DNA of 64,000 nt from Pseudoduganella guangdongensis (GTDB lineage Bacteria > Pseudomonadota > Gammaproteobacteria > Burkholderiales > Burkholderiaceae_D). Below the pieces are notes generated by a model that ran no database searches, was not told the DNA's origin, and saw only the letters and a list, made by a program, of their open reading frames with translations. This document shows positions 39,987-48,642 of the stretch, piece by piece (the stretch's first letter is position 1; every line of letters begins with the position of its first letter). The DNA lies in NCBI RefSeq assembly GCF_009857475.1, contig NZ_WWCJ01000021.1:1-64000 (forward strand), written 5' to 3'. The position numbers were made by a program, and so were the translations under genes.

Positions 39987-41291
39987 TTACTTGCGGTCCT
40001 TCAGCGGAGGCACGTCGCGTACTGCCGAGCCGATGAACAGCTGGCGTGGGCGGCCGATCTTCTGCTCTGGGTCGGCGATCATTTCGTTCCACTGGGCGAT
40101 CCAGCCGATGGTACGGGCCATGGCGAAGATACCGGTGAACAGGGACACTGGGATGCCCAGGGCCGACTGCACGATACCGGAGTAGAAGTCCACGTTCGGG
40201 TACAGCTTGCGGGAAACGAAGTATTCGTCGCTCAGTGCAATCTTTTCCAGTTCCATGGCCAGCTTGAACAGTGGGTCGTCTTGCAGGCCCAGTTCGTTCA
40301 GCACTTCGTGGCAGGTTTCGCGCATCAGCTTCGCACGTGGGTCGAAGTTTTTGTAGACGCGGTGACCGAAGCCCATCAGTTTCACGCCGGAGTTCTTGTC
40401 CTTCACCTTCTCAATAAAGGATGGGATGTTCTCGACGGAGCCGATTTCTTTCAGCATGGTCAGTGCAGCTTCGTTCGCGCCGCCGTGGGCAGGGCCCCAC
40501 AGGCAAGCGATACCGGCAGCGATACAGGCGAACGGATTGGCACCGGAGGAGCCAGCCAGACGCACGGTCGAAGTGGAAGCATTCTGCTCGTGGTCCGCGT
40601 GCAGGATCAGGATGCGGTCCAGGGCGCGCACCAGCACGTCGTTGACTTTGTACTCTTCGCATGGATTGCCGAACATCATGCGCATGAAGTTGGCGGAGTA
40701 CGACAGGTCGTTGCGCGGGTACACGAACGGCTGGCCGATCGAGTACTTGTACGCCATGGCGACCAGGGTCGGCAGCTTGGCGATCAGGCGGATTGCGGAG
40801 ATTTCACGCTGCTTGGCATCGTTGATGTCCAGCGAGTCGTGGTAGAACGATGCCAGCGCGCCGACGGTACCAACCAGGACCGACATCGGGTGCGCGTCGC
40901 GACGGAAGCCGCGGAAGAAGAATTGCATCTGCTCGTGCACCATGGTGTGCTTGGTCACGGTGTCGACGAACTTCTTCTTCTCCACTGCGTTCGGCAGTTC
41001 GCCGTTCAGCAGCAGGTAGCAGGTTTCCAGGAAGTCGGCGTTCACGGCCAGCTGCTCGATCGGGTAGCCACGGTACTGCAGCTCGCCCTTGTCACCGTCG
41101 ATGTAGGTGATCGAGGAGTTGCACGATGCGGTGGACATGAAGCCCGGGTCGTAGGTGAACTTGCCGGTGGCGCCGTACAGTTTGCGGATGTCGATGACGT
41201 CCGGGCCCACAGTGCCCTTGTAGATCGGCATTTCGACCGATGGGCTGCCGTCCGAGAACGACAGGGTGGCTTTGGTATCAGAGATGTTCAT
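39987..41291 (-). CDS. gltA: Citrate synthase
   Basis: A 434-residue type II (hexameric) citrate synthase: acetyl-CoA plus oxaloacetate to citrate. It carries the N-terminal segment DVIDIRKLYGATGKFTYDPG, the catalytic His in WGPAHGGANEA and the second His in GFGHRVYKNFDPRA. Last gene of the leftward sdhCDAB-sdhE-gltA operon, followed by a strong terminator. Full-length. Confidence 0.97.
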   Translation of the reverse strand: MNISDTKATLSFSDGSPSVEMPIYKGTVGPDVIDIRKLYGATGKFTYDPGFMSTASCNSSITYIDGDKGELQYRGYPIEQLAVNADFLETCYLLLNGELPNAVEKKKFVDTVTKHTMVHEQMQFFFRGFRRDAHPMSVLVGTVGALASFYHDSLDINDAKQREISAIRLIAKLPTLVAMAYKYSIGQPFVYPRNDLSYSANFMRMMFGNPCEEYKVNDVLVRALDRILILHADHEQNASTSTVRLAGSSGANPFACIAAGIACLWGPAHGGANEAALTMLKEIGSVENIPSFIEKVKDKNSGVKLMGFGHRVYKNFDPRAKLMRETCHEVLNELGLQDDPLFKLAMELEKIALSDEYFVSRKLYPNVDFYSGIVQSALGIPVSLFTGIFAMARTIGWIAQWNEMIADPEQKIGRPRQLFIGSAVRDVPPLKDRK

Positions 41292-41336
41292 GGACTCTTC
41301 CTTTAGGAGAGATGCAGCAATAAAAAAACCAATTAC

Positions 41337-41618
41337 TCAGGCTTGGCGCAGGCGTGCCAGCAGCGCATGTACATGCGGCAGGTCTATTTCGCCCTCCGGC
41401 TCCTTACGGGCCAAGACCAGATCCATCAGTGCATTGTCCGACAAATCGAGGAGCCGCGTGAACGCGTCCACTTCCTCGTCGGTCAATCCTGTTTCGTGCG
41501 CGTCGAGGAAACGAGTCAGGATAAGGTCGTTTTCCAACAGGCCCCGGCGTGCGCGCCAGCGAAGGCGCGCGCGGTTCGCCGGGTCGGCCTGGTGCGCACG
41601 TTTTTCCAGTTCCGCCAT
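41337..41618 (-). CDS. sdhE: FAD assembly factor SdhE
   Basis: A 93-residue protein with the RRGLLEND motif (Arg25-Gly-x-x-Glu29), the SdhE signature for docking to the SdhA flavoprotein during covalent flavinylation. The later DLPHVHALLARLRQA helix is also typical. Eight bp after sdhB and 45 bp before gltA on the same strand. Confidence 0.95.
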   Translation of the reverse strand: MAELEKRAHQADPANRARLRWRARRGLLENDLILTRFLDAHETGLTDEEVDAFTRLLDLSDNALMDLVLARKEPEGEIDLPHVHALLARLRQA

Positions 41619-41626
41619 AGCTTCTC

Positions 41627-42337
41627 TTAGATGGCGCGGCGGACCATCAGTTCCTTGATCTTGCCAATCGCCTTGTTAGGGTTCAGGCCTTTCGGGCACA
41701 CGTCGACGCAGTTCATGATCGAGTGGCAGCGGAACAGACGGTATGGGTCTTCCAGGTTGTCCAGGCGCGCGCCGGTCGCTTCGTCGCGCGAGTCGGCGAT
41801 GAAGCGGTAGGCTTGCAGCAGGCCGGCCGGGCCGACGAACTTGTCCGGATTCCACCAGAACGATGGGCAGGAGGTCGAGCAGCAAGCGCACAGGATGCAC
41901 TCGTACAGGCCGTCCAGCTCTTCGCGTTCCGCAGGCGACTGCAGACGCTCTTTCTCTGGCGGGATCGAGTCGTTGATCAGGAACGGCTTGATCGAGTGGT
42001 ACTGCTTGAAGAACTGGGTCATGTCGACGATCAGGTCGCGCACCACCGGCAGGCCTGGCAGCGGGCGCAGCACGATCGGCTCGCTCAGCTCGTTCAGGTT
42101 GGTGGTGCAGGCCAGGCCGTTCTTGCCGTTGATGTTCATCGCGTCGGAACCGCACACGCCTTCGCGGCAGGAGCGGCGCAGCGACAGCGAGTCGTCAACG
42201 TCGGACTTGATGCGCTGCAGTGCGTCCAGCAGCATCTTGTCGGTGTCTTTCAGCTCGACCGTCAGGTCTTGCATGTAAGGCTTGGCGTCCTTGTCCGGAT
42301 CGTAGCGGTAAATCTTGAATTTGAGAGTGCGTGCCAT
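41627..42337 (-). CDS. sdhB: Succinate dehydrogenase iron-sulfur subunit
   Basis: A 236-residue iron-sulfur protein. The [2Fe-2S] ligands are in CREGVCGSDAMNINGKNGLAC, and the [4Fe-4S] and [3Fe-4S] clusters use CILCACCSTSCPS and CHSIMNCVDVCPKGLNP. It transfers electrons from SdhA to the quinone site. The ATG at 42337 gives MARTLKFKIYRYDPD, the normal N-terminus; 17 extra upstream codons overlap sdhA and were dropped. Confidence 0.97.
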   Translation of the reverse strand: MARTLKFKIYRYDPDKDAKPYMQDLTVELKDTDKMLLDALQRIKSDVDDSLSLRRSCREGVCGSDAMNINGKNGLACTTNLNELSEPIVLRPLPGLPVVRDLIVDMTQFFKQYHSIKPFLINDSIPPEKERLQSPAEREELDGLYECILCACCSTSCPSFWWNPDKFVGPAGLLQAYRFIADSRDEATGARLDNLEDPYRLFRCHSIMNCVDVCPKGLNPNKAIGKIKELMVRRAI

Positions 42338-42353
42338 GTTCTGAGGCCCTTGC

Positions 42354-44132
42354 TTAGAAAGTGCGTGGTTTCGGTTTGAAGGTATCAACCGTCAGCGGTT
42401 TGGTGACGACAGCCTTGTATTCCAGGCGGTTGCCTTCCGAGAACCACAGCGTGTGCTTCATCCAGTTGTCGTCGTCGCGTGCAGGGTGGTCGTCCTGGGC
42501 GTGGGCGCCGCGGGATTCCTTACGCGCGTTGGCGGAGACGATGGTTGCCTTGGCGGTTTCGATCAGGTTGTCCAGTTCCAGCGCTTCCACGCGGGCGGTG
42601 TTGAACACCTTGGACTTGTCCTTGTATGAAACGTGCTTGCGACGCTCGTCCAGCTTCATGATCTCTTCCACACCCTTGGCCAGCATTTCGTCGGTGCGGA
42701 ACACGCCGCAGTACTTCTGCATGGCGGCGCGGATGTCGTTGGCGACGTCCTGCACGCGCTCGGAACCGGTGGAGTTTTCCAGGTGGTCCAGGCGGCCCAT
42801 GGCGAACTCGGAAGCGTCCTTCGGCAGCGGCTTGTTTTCCTTCTGCTTCAGGTTCTGCGCCACGATGTGGTTGCCGGCCGCGCGGCCGAACACCACCAGG
42901 TCCAGCAGGGAGTTGGTGCCCAGGCGGTTAGCGCCGTGCACGGAGACGCAGGCGCATTCGCCGATGGCGTACAGGCCGTTCACGATCTTCTGGGTGCCGT
43001 CGCCGTTTGGCGTGACAACCTGGCCGTGGATATTGGTCGGGATACCGCCCATCTGGTAGTGGATGGTTGGTACGACCGGGATCGGTTCCTTGGTCGCGTC
43101 GACGTTGGCGAACTTGTGGCCGATTTCCAGGATCGACGGCAGGCGCTTCTTGATGGTCTCGGAGCCGATATGGCGCAGGTCCAGCAGCACGTGGTCCTTG
43201 TTCGGACCGCAGCCGCGGCCTTCCTTGATTTCCTGGTCCATCGAGCGCGACACGAAGTCGCGCGGCGCCAGGTCTTTCAGGGTCGGAGCGTAACGCTCCA
43301 TGAAACGTTCGCCGTTCGAGTTGATCAGGATGCCGCCTTCGCCGCGCACGCCTTCGGTGATCAGCACGCCCGCGCCGGACACGCCGGTCGGGTGGAACTG
43401 CCAGAATTCCATATCCTGCAGCGGCAGGCCGGCGCGTGCCGCCATACCCATGCCGTCACCGGTGTTGATGAAGGCGTTGGTGGACGCTGCGAAGATACGG
43501 CCAGCGCCGCCGGTTGCGAAGACGGTGGTCTTGGCTTCCAGGATCATGCATTCGCCGGTTTCCATTTCCAGGGCCACCACGCCGACCACGTCGCCGTCGG
43601 CATCGCGCACCAGGTCCAGGGCCATCCACTCAACGAAGAAGTGGGTGCGGGCTTTCACGTTGCGCTGGTACAGGGTGTGCAGCAGTGCGTGGCCGGTACG
43701 GTCGGCTGCGGCGCAAGCGCGCTGCACAGCCTTCTCGCCGAAGTTCGCGGTGTGGCCGCCGAACGGACGCTGGTAAATGGTGCCGTCCGGGTTGCGGTCG
43801 AACGGCATGCCGAAGTGTTCCAGCTCGTACACGACCTTCGGTGCTTCGCGGCACATGAATTCAATCGCATCCTGGTCACCCAGGTAGTCGCCACCTTTGA
43901 CGGTGTCGAACATGTGCCAGTACCAGTTGTCTTCCGACATATTGCCCAGCGAGGCGCCGATGCCGCCCTGCGCTGCCACGGTGTGGGAGCGGGTCGGGAA
44001 CACCTTGGACAGCACGGCCACGTTCAGGCCGGCTTCCGCCAGTTGCAGGGAGGCGCGCATGCCGGAACCGCCGGCGCCAACGATGACCGCGTCAAAGCGA
44101 CGGGTTGGGATTGCAGATTTGATAGCTGCCAC
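42354..44132 (-). CDS. sdhA: Succinate dehydrogenase flavoprotein subunit
   Basis: A 592-residue catalytic subunit oxidising succinate to fumarate. FAD-binding GAGGSGMRASLQLAEAG, the covalent-flavin histidine in TRSHTVAAQGGI, and the active-site Arg region GANRLGTNSLLDLVVFGRAAG are present. The start codon is GTG at 44132, preceded by GGAG; sdhD ends 3 bp upstream. Standard position in sdhCDAB. Confidence 0.97.
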   Translation of the reverse strand: MAAIKSAIPTRRFDAVIVGAGGSGMRASLQLAEAGLNVAVLSKVFPTRSHTVAAQGGIGASLGNMSEDNWYWHMFDTVKGGDYLGDQDAIEFMCREAPKVVYELEHFGMPFDRNPDGTIYQRPFGGHTANFGEKAVQRACAAADRTGHALLHTLYQRNVKARTHFFVEWMALDLVRDADGDVVGVVALEMETGECMILEAKTTVFATGGAGRIFAASTNAFINTGDGMGMAARAGLPLQDMEFWQFHPTGVSGAGVLITEGVRGEGGILINSNGERFMERYAPTLKDLAPRDFVSRSMDQEIKEGRGCGPNKDHVLLDLRHIGSETIKKRLPSILEIGHKFANVDATKEPIPVVPTIHYQMGGIPTNIHGQVVTPNGDGTQKIVNGLYAIGECACVSVHGANRLGTNSLLDLVVFGRAAGNHIVAQNLKQKENKPLPKDASEFAMGRLDHLENSTGSERVQDVANDIRAAMQKYCGVFRTDEMLAKGVEEIMKLDERRKHVSYKDKSKVFNTARVEALELDNLIETAKATIVSANARKESRGAHAQDDHPARDDDNWMKHTLWFSEGNRLEYKAVVTKPLTVDTFKPKPRTF

Positions 44133-44135
44133 GAT

Positions 44136-44501
44136 TTAAACACTCCACAGAATTTGCAGCGACCAGGCGGCGCAAGCGATCAGCCAGCCAATGGTAGCGA
44201 TTTGCAGGAACAGACGCAGGCCAACCGGCTTGATGTAGTCCATCCAGATGTCACGCACGCCAACCCAGGCGTGGTAGAACAGGGCCAGCAGGGTCACCGC
44301 GCTGAACAGCTTGAACCACTGCTGCGCGAACAGGCCTGCCCAACCTTCGTACGAAGGAGTCGACGAGGTGAAGACCAGGAAGAACAGGACGGCGGTGTAG
44401 ACCACCATCAGCACGGCGGTCACACGCTGGACCAGCCAATCCTTGACGCCGTAGTGGGCGCCGACAACCAGGCGTTTTGGGCCGATGTTATTGTTAGCCA
44501 T
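44136..44501 (-). CDS. sdhD: Succinate dehydrogenase membrane anchor subunit D
   Basis: A 121-residue protein with three membrane helices (about 25-46, 60-83, 95-117). YHAWVGVRDIWMDYIKP includes a His/Asp/Tyr set fitting heme b or ubiquinone binding in SdhD. Abuts sdhC with no gap (sdhC stop at 44502-44504). Confidence 0.94.
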   Translation of the reverse strand: MANNNIGPKRLVVGAHYGVKDWLVQRVTAVLMVVYTAVLFFLVFTSSTPSYEGWAGLFAQQWFKLFSAVTLLALFYHAWVGVRDIWMDYIKPVGLRLFLQIATIGWLIACAAWSLQILWSV

Positions 44502-44924
44502 TTAGAACACTCCAAACAATTTCAGGGCGACCAGCGCGGTCACGATCACAGTGATCACCAGCACGACGGAAGCCGACTTGCGCGCGGAATCCTTGTCCAG
44601 GCCGATGTGGGCGTCCATGACCAGGTGGCGTACGCCGGCGCAGAAGTGCTGGGTGTAGCCCCAGATCAGGGCCAGCATGACCAGCTTGGCGATCGGATGG
44701 GAGGCGATGATCATGAAGTTGGCGAAGGTGTACTCGGAGCGCAGCGATTCCTGCAGCAGGTACAGCACGAATGGCAGCAGCAGGAACATCAGGGCGCCGC
44801 TGACGCGGTGCAAGATGGACACGATGCCGGCCAGTGGCAGCCGGTAATTCATCAGATCCGTAACGTGGATGTTACGGAATTCTGGCCGCTCTTTTTTTGC
44901 GTTATCCCGCACGGCTTCAGTCAT
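44502..44924 (-). CDS. sdhC: Succinate dehydrogenase cytochrome b556 subunit
   Basis: A 140-residue membrane protein with three helices. RPEFRNIHVTDLMNYRLPLAGIVSILHRVSG is the typical SdhC N-terminus with the SxxHR quinone-site motif (SILHRVSG), and HFCAGVRHLVMDAHIG provides the axial heme His. ATG 44924 is preferred: GGGAGG lies 6-11 nt upstream, whereas the in-frame TTG at 44930 falls inside that spacing. First gene of the operon. Confidence 0.95.
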   Translation of the reverse strand: MTEAVRDNAKKERPEFRNIHVTDLMNYRLPLAGIVSILHRVSGALMFLLLPFVLYLLQESLRSEYTFANFMIIASHPIAKLVMLALIWGYTQHFCAGVRHLVMDAHIGLDKDSARKSASVVLVITVIVTALVALKLFGVF

Positions 44925-45008
44925 ATACAACCTCCCTATGCTTTATTACAAATGATTTGCCAAAGTTGGCGAAACTGCGATTTTCGCCGATTTTTGCTGT
45001 TCAGACCA

Positions 45009-45026
45009 ATATCTATTGTTAGATAT
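45009..45026. promoter_or_regulatory. Inverted repeat upstream of sdhC
   Basis: Arms ATATCTA (45009-45015) and TAGATAT (45020-45026) with a 4-nt spacer, in the 137-bp AT-rich stretch between sdhC and the GntR gene. Position suits an operator for the sdh operon. It differs from the palindrome at 45904. Confidence 0.5.
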
Positions 45027-45061
45027 CACCAAAAATTCTATTGAAATCTGCTGCAACGCAC

Positions 45062-45847
45062 CTAAATAAGGTCATTTTGATAATGATGACGCTCCGTCAA
45101 GTACAGCCCGCGGCGTAATTCAACGGGCTTATCGCCGTACGTGAACGACACCCGCTCGGCGCACAGCAGCGGGGTGCCCGCCGCCACGCGCAGCAGCGCG
45201 GCGTCGCCGGCTTCGGCACAAACGGCGCGGATTTTCTCCTGCGCGCGGATCATGCGCGTGCCGAATTCGGACTCAAACAGGCCGTACATCGGGCCTTTGT
45301 ATTCATTCAGGCGCTCGGCGGTCAAGCCCTTGAAGATCAGGCCGGGCAGCCAAAGCTCTTCCACGATGGTCGGCACGCCGTCGAAATTCTGCACCCGCTT
45401 GATGTACACCACGGCGTCGCCCGACTTCAGGTCCAGCAGGCGCGCCACTTCGGCCGGCGCGCGCAGGCGCTTGACTTCAATAAAGGTCGATTCCGGATAA
45501 TGCGGCACACCTTCGTCCGGCATTAAGCGCAAAAAACGAAAATGCGCGCGCGCCTCATGGTGGGTGGAGACGAAGGTGCCCTTCCCTTGCCGGCGCATGA
45601 CCAGGTTCTCCGCCGCCAGCTCGTCGATCGCCTTGCGCACCGTGCCCTGGCTGACCTTGAAACGGTTGGCCAGCTCGACTTCGCTCGGGATCATTTCGCC
45701 CGGCTTCCATTCGCCGGACTGCAGGCTCTGCGTGATCAGGCCCTTGATTTGCTGGTATAGGGGGGAGAAGGTGGGGGACGGTTGTCCGCTGGCGGCTGCC
45801 ACGCCGGTGGCGTCAGAAGTGGTCTGGTTGGGCGTGACGGGATTCAT
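45062..45847 (-). CDS. GntR/HutC-type transcriptional regulator beside the TCA genes
   Basis: A 261-residue regulator. After a disordered Ser/Thr/Pro N-terminus, a GntR winged helix (SPLYQQIKGLITQSLQSGEW, SEVELANRFKVSQGTVRKAIDELAAENLV, RRQGKGTFV) precedes a UTRA ligand domain (from about 95). ATG 45847 is chosen; GTG 45865 would add six residues, and neither has a clear ribosome-binding site. It lies between divergent sdhC and mdh blocks, so control of one or both is likely. The ligand is unknown, possibly a TCA intermediate. Confidence 0.9.
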   Translation of the reverse strand: MNPVTPNQTTSDATGVAAASGQPSPTFSPLYQQIKGLITQSLQSGEWKPGEMIPSEVELANRFKVSQGTVRKAIDELAAENLVMRRQGKGTFVSTHHEARAHFRFLRLMPDEGVPHYPESTFIEVKRLRAPAEVARLLDLKSGDAVVYIKRVQNFDGVPTIVEELWLPGLIFKGLTAERLNEYKGPMYGLFESEFGTRMIRAQEKIRAVCAEAGDAALLRVAAGTPLLCAERVSFTYGDKPVELRRGLYLTERHHYQNDLI

Positions 45848-45903
45848 AGCCCGGGATTTCACCACAAATACCCCTGCGCGTCCAGAAAAACCCTTCAGTT
45901 ATC

Positions 45904-45919
45904 TGTCTTATATAAGACA
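45904..45919. promoter_or_regulatory. Perfect 16-bp palindrome, probable operator
   Basis: TGTCTTATATAAGACA is perfectly self-complementary. It lies 11 bp upstream of the -35 box of the mdh promoter and 57 bp from the GntR gene start. A dimeric GntR-family protein is the natural candidate to bind it. Confidence 0.7.
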
Positions 45920-45929
45920 TAAGATAGGA

Positions 45930-45958
45930 TTGACACGCCGCCAACAGAGGCCTAAACT
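45930..45958 (+). promoter_or_regulatory. Sigma-70 promoter for mdh
   Basis: TTGACA (45930-45935) and TAAACT (45953-45958) with 17-bp spacing, 84 bp before the mdh ATG. The -35 is perfect and the -10 shares four of six bases with TATAAT. Confidence 0.7.
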
Positions 45959-46042
45959 CGCCGTCGAAGCTGGTCTGCCCCGACTTAAATTGTCGTATCA
46001 TTACGAGCTTACACCGTTTTCTATCCACCTTGGAGATTCACC

Positions 46043-47032
46043 ATGGCTAAAACCCCAATGCGTGTTGCCGTTACCGGCGCCGCCGGCCAGATCGGCTATT
46101 CCCTGCTGTTCCGTATCGCCAACGGCGACATGCTGGGCAAAGACCAGCCAGTCATCCTGCAACTGCTGGAAATCCCTGACGAGAAAGCCCAGAAAGCGCT
46201 GAAAGGCGTCATGATGGAAATCGACGACTGCGCGTTCCCGCTGGTCGCCGGCATGACCGCCCACTCCGACCCGATGACCGCCTTCAAGGACGCCGACGTT
46301 GCCCTGCTGGTTGGCGCGCGCCCACGCGGCCCAGGCATGGAGCGTAAAGACCTGCTGGAAGCCAACGCACAGATCTTCACCGTGCAAGGCAAGGCGCTGG
46401 ACGCCGTCGCTTCCCGCAACGTGAAAGTCCTGGTGGTCGGCAACCCAGCCAACACCAACGCCTACATCGCCATGAAGTCCGCTCCTTCCCTGCCAGCGAA
46501 GAACTTCACCGCCATGCTGCGCCTGGACCACAACCGCGCCCTGTCCCAGATCGCCACCAAGACCGGCAAGGCCGTCAAGGACATCGAAAAGATGTGCGTA
46601 TGGGGCAACCACTCCCCAACCATGTACGCCGATTACCGCTTCGCGACCATCGCCGGCGCATCGGTCAAGGACATGATCAACGACCAGGAATGGAACGCCA
46701 ACACCTTCCTGCCAACCGTGGGCAAGCGCGGCGCGGCGATCATCGAAGCACGCGGCCTGTCCTCGGCAGCTTCGGCCGCTTCGGCAGCGATCGACCACGT
46801 GCGTGACTGGGTGCTGGGCACCAACGGCAAGTGGACCACCATGGGCATTCCTTCCGACGGTTCCTACGGCATCCCTGAAGGCACCATGTTCGGCTTCCCG
46901 GTGACCTGCGAAAACGGCGAATACAAAATCGTCCAGGGCCTGGAAATCGACGAGTTCTCGCAAGAGCGCATCAACATCACGCTGAAGGAACTGACCGAAG
47001 AGCGTGAAGGCGTGAAGCACCTGCTGCCATAA
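46043..47032 (+). CDS. mdh: Malate dehydrogenase
   Basis: A 329-residue NAD-dependent enzyme converting malate to oxaloacetate. It shows VAVTGAAGQIGYSLLFRIA (NAD site), the substrate arginines in GARPRGPGMER and the catalytic His in WGNHSPTMY. The length and motifs are those of the cytosolic-type MDH common in betaproteobacteria. TTGGAG precedes the ATG. A strong hairpin follows the gene at 47080-47102. Confidence 0.97.
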   Translation: MAKTPMRVAVTGAAGQIGYSLLFRIANGDMLGKDQPVILQLLEIPDEKAQKALKGVMMEIDDCAFPLVAGMTAHSDPMTAFKDADVALLVGARPRGPGMERKDLLEANAQIFTVQGKALDAVASRNVKVLVVGNPANTNAYIAMKSAPSLPAKNFTAMLRLDHNRALSQIATKTGKAVKDIEKMCVWGNHSPTMYADYRFATIAGASVKDMINDQEWNANTFLPTVGKRGAAIIEARGLSSAASAASAAIDHVRDWVLGTNGKWTTMGIPSDGSYGIPEGTMFGFPVTCENGEYKIVQGLEIDEFSQERINITLKELTEEREGVKHLLP

Positions 47033-47079
47033 CCGTCTTTTACAGTGGAACCGGTTAAACCACCGATCCGCCGTACCCG

Positions 47080-47102
47080 CCGCGCTGCCGATGGCAGCGC
47101 GG
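47080..47102 (+). terminator. Hairpin after mdh
   Basis: Perfect 10-bp arms CCGCGCTGCC and GGCAGCGCGG around GAT, followed by CTGTTGTTTCTT. The T-tract is imperfect, so read-through into the CitE-like gene is plausible. It argues that the next gene begins after it, at 47126. Confidence 0.75.
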
Positions 47103-47125
47103 CTGTTGTTTCTTCTACCGCACCA

Positions 47126-48127
47126 ATGCATCCATCCGAGGTTTTATTCCAGGGCACACGCCAGCCGCTGCTGCTTCCCGCCTGCGACCACTACGCAGGC
47201 AATGAGAAGCTGATGCGCAAATCCATGGCCCTGCAACAAGAGCTTGGTCCCCTGTTCGACATCACCTTCGATTGCGAGGACGGCGCCGCCGCCGGCAACG
47301 AGGAATCGCACGCCAAACTGGTCGCCCTGCTGCTGCTGGACGAAGCCAACCAGTTCAACCGCATCGGCGCCCGCGTGCACGATGTGAACAGCCCCCATTT
47401 CGAACGCGACGTCGAGATCATCTGCACCGAGGCGGGCCACAAGCTGGCCTACATCGTGATTCCCAAGCCGGACGGCGTGCAGGAAGTCGCGCGCGCCATC
47501 GAACTGGTGAACAAGCACGCCGCCACGTCCGGCCGCGCCACCCCGCTGCCGGTGCACGTGCTGATCGAGACCCACGGCGCCCTGCGCGACGTGCACGATA
47601 TCGCCGCCCTGCCCCAGGTCGAATGCCTGTCCTTCGGCATCATGGATTTTGTCTCGGCCCACTACGGCGCCGTGCCGGGCAGCGCCATGCGCACGCCGGG
47701 CCAGTTCACCCACCCGCTGGTGGTGCGCGCCAAGCTGGAAATCGCCGCCGCCTGCCATGCGCACGGCAAGGTGCCGTCGCATAACGTGACGACCGAAATC
47801 AAGGATTCCGCCGTGGTAGCCACCGACGCCCAGCGCGCGGCCGCGGAATTCGGCTTCACCCGCATGTGGAGCATCCACCCGAACCAGATCAAACCGGTGA
47901 TCAAGGCGTTTACGCCACGGGTTTCCGAGGTCAACGAGGCCGCCACCATCCTGCATGAGGCGGAGAAGGTACAGTGGGGCCCCATCAGCCAGCACGGGCG
48001 CTTGCACGACCGCGCCAGCTATCGCTATTATTGGACGGTTTTGCAGCGTGCCAAGCTCGCAGGCCTGCCGCTGCCTGACACCGTTGCCGCCCTGCTCGGG
48101 GCGGGCGAAGCCAAAGGAGCCCAATGA
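47126..48127 (+). CDS. CitE-like HpcH/HpaI aldolase/citrate lyase family protein
   Basis: A 333-residue TIM-barrel C-C lyase. FDITFDCEDGAAAGNEESH carries the acidic metal-binding residues, then RVHDVNSPHFERDVE, PKPDGVQEV and LIETHGALRDV, all typical of CitE-like CoA-ester lyases. No citrate lyase alpha or gamma subunits are nearby, so it is probably a stand-alone malyl-/citramalyl-CoA-type lyase. The exact substrate is unknown. ATG 47126 was chosen over 47045, which would run through the hairpin. Its stop overlaps the next gene (ATGA). Confidence 0.85.
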   Translation: MHPSEVLFQGTRQPLLLPACDHYAGNEKLMRKSMALQQELGPLFDITFDCEDGAAAGNEESHAKLVALLLLDEANQFNRIGARVHDVNSPHFERDVEIICTEAGHKLAYIVIPKPDGVQEVARAIELVNKHAATSGRATPLPVHVLIETHGALRDVHDIAALPQVECLSFGIMDFVSAHYGAVPGSAMRTPGQFTHPLVVRAKLEIAAACHAHGKVPSHNVTTEIKDSAVVATDAQRAAAEFGFTRMWSIHPNQIKPVIKAFTPRVSEVNEAATILHEAEKVQWGPISQHGRLHDRASYRYYWTVLQRAKLAGLPLPDTVAALLGAGEAKGAQ

Positions 48128-48627
48128 TGTCGATTTCGAAACTCTTCACCGCCTGCGCCCTGGCATGCATCGCAGCCATCGCCGCACCGCTCACCCACGC
48201 CGCTGAAAGCGCCGCGCCGGCCAAAGCTGCCGCCAAGCCCGCCGCCAAAGTCCCGGCCAAAAAGCCCGTCTCGAAGAAAGCCAAAGCCGCCGCCGGCGCT
48301 GCGGCAGCTGGCGCGGCCGGTGCCGCCATGGCCGAGGGCGAGCCGAGCGTGGCCGAGCACAAGGCCACCGACTACGCCTGCGAACTGGGCAACAAGATCA
48401 CCATTTACAGCCATGCCGACGATAGCAACAGCATCGCGCTGCGCTGGAAGAACCGCCTGCACCGCCTGACTCGCGAAGCCACCACCACCGGTGCGCAGCG
48501 CTTCGAGAACAAGCTGGCAGGCCTGATCTGGATCGGCATTCCTGCCAAAGGCATGCTGCTGGATTCCAAGGTGAACCGCCAACTGGCAAACGAATGCAAA
48601 TCATCTGAACAAGCGCTCGGACTTTAA
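48124..48627 (+). CDS. Exported protein with MliC-like C-terminal domain
   Basis: A 167-residue protein. The signal peptide spans residues 1-26 (cleavage near THAAES). An Ala/Lys/Pro-rich spacer (about 28-65, then an Ala/Gly run) is followed by YACELGNKITIYSHADDSNS, TTTGAQRFENKLAGLIW and a final cysteine in ANEC. The two cysteines and the TGAxRF-like loop resemble MliC/PliC lysozyme-inhibitor domains. Coupled to the CitE-like gene by ATGA and preceded by AAAGGAG. Lysozyme inhibition is an inference. Confidence 0.65.
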   Translation: MMSISKLFTACALACIAAIAAPLTHAAESAAPAKAAAKPAAKVPAKKPVSKKAKAAAGAAAAGAAGAAMAEGEPSVAEHKATDYACELGNKITIYSHADDSNSIALRWKNRLHRLTREATTTGAQRFENKLAGLIWIGIPAKGMLLDSKVNRQLANECKSSEQALGL

Positions 48628-48642
48628 TTACAAGGAGAGGTC

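Noticed and set aside
42633..45044. An 803-codon rightward open frame opposite sdhA, sdhD and sdhC
   Set aside because: Antisense to three confident succinate dehydrogenase genes.
47126..48127. Citrate lyase beta subunit of a citrate fermentation operon
   Set aside because: No citD, citF, citC or citG genes are present, and the surroundings are aerobic TCA genes.
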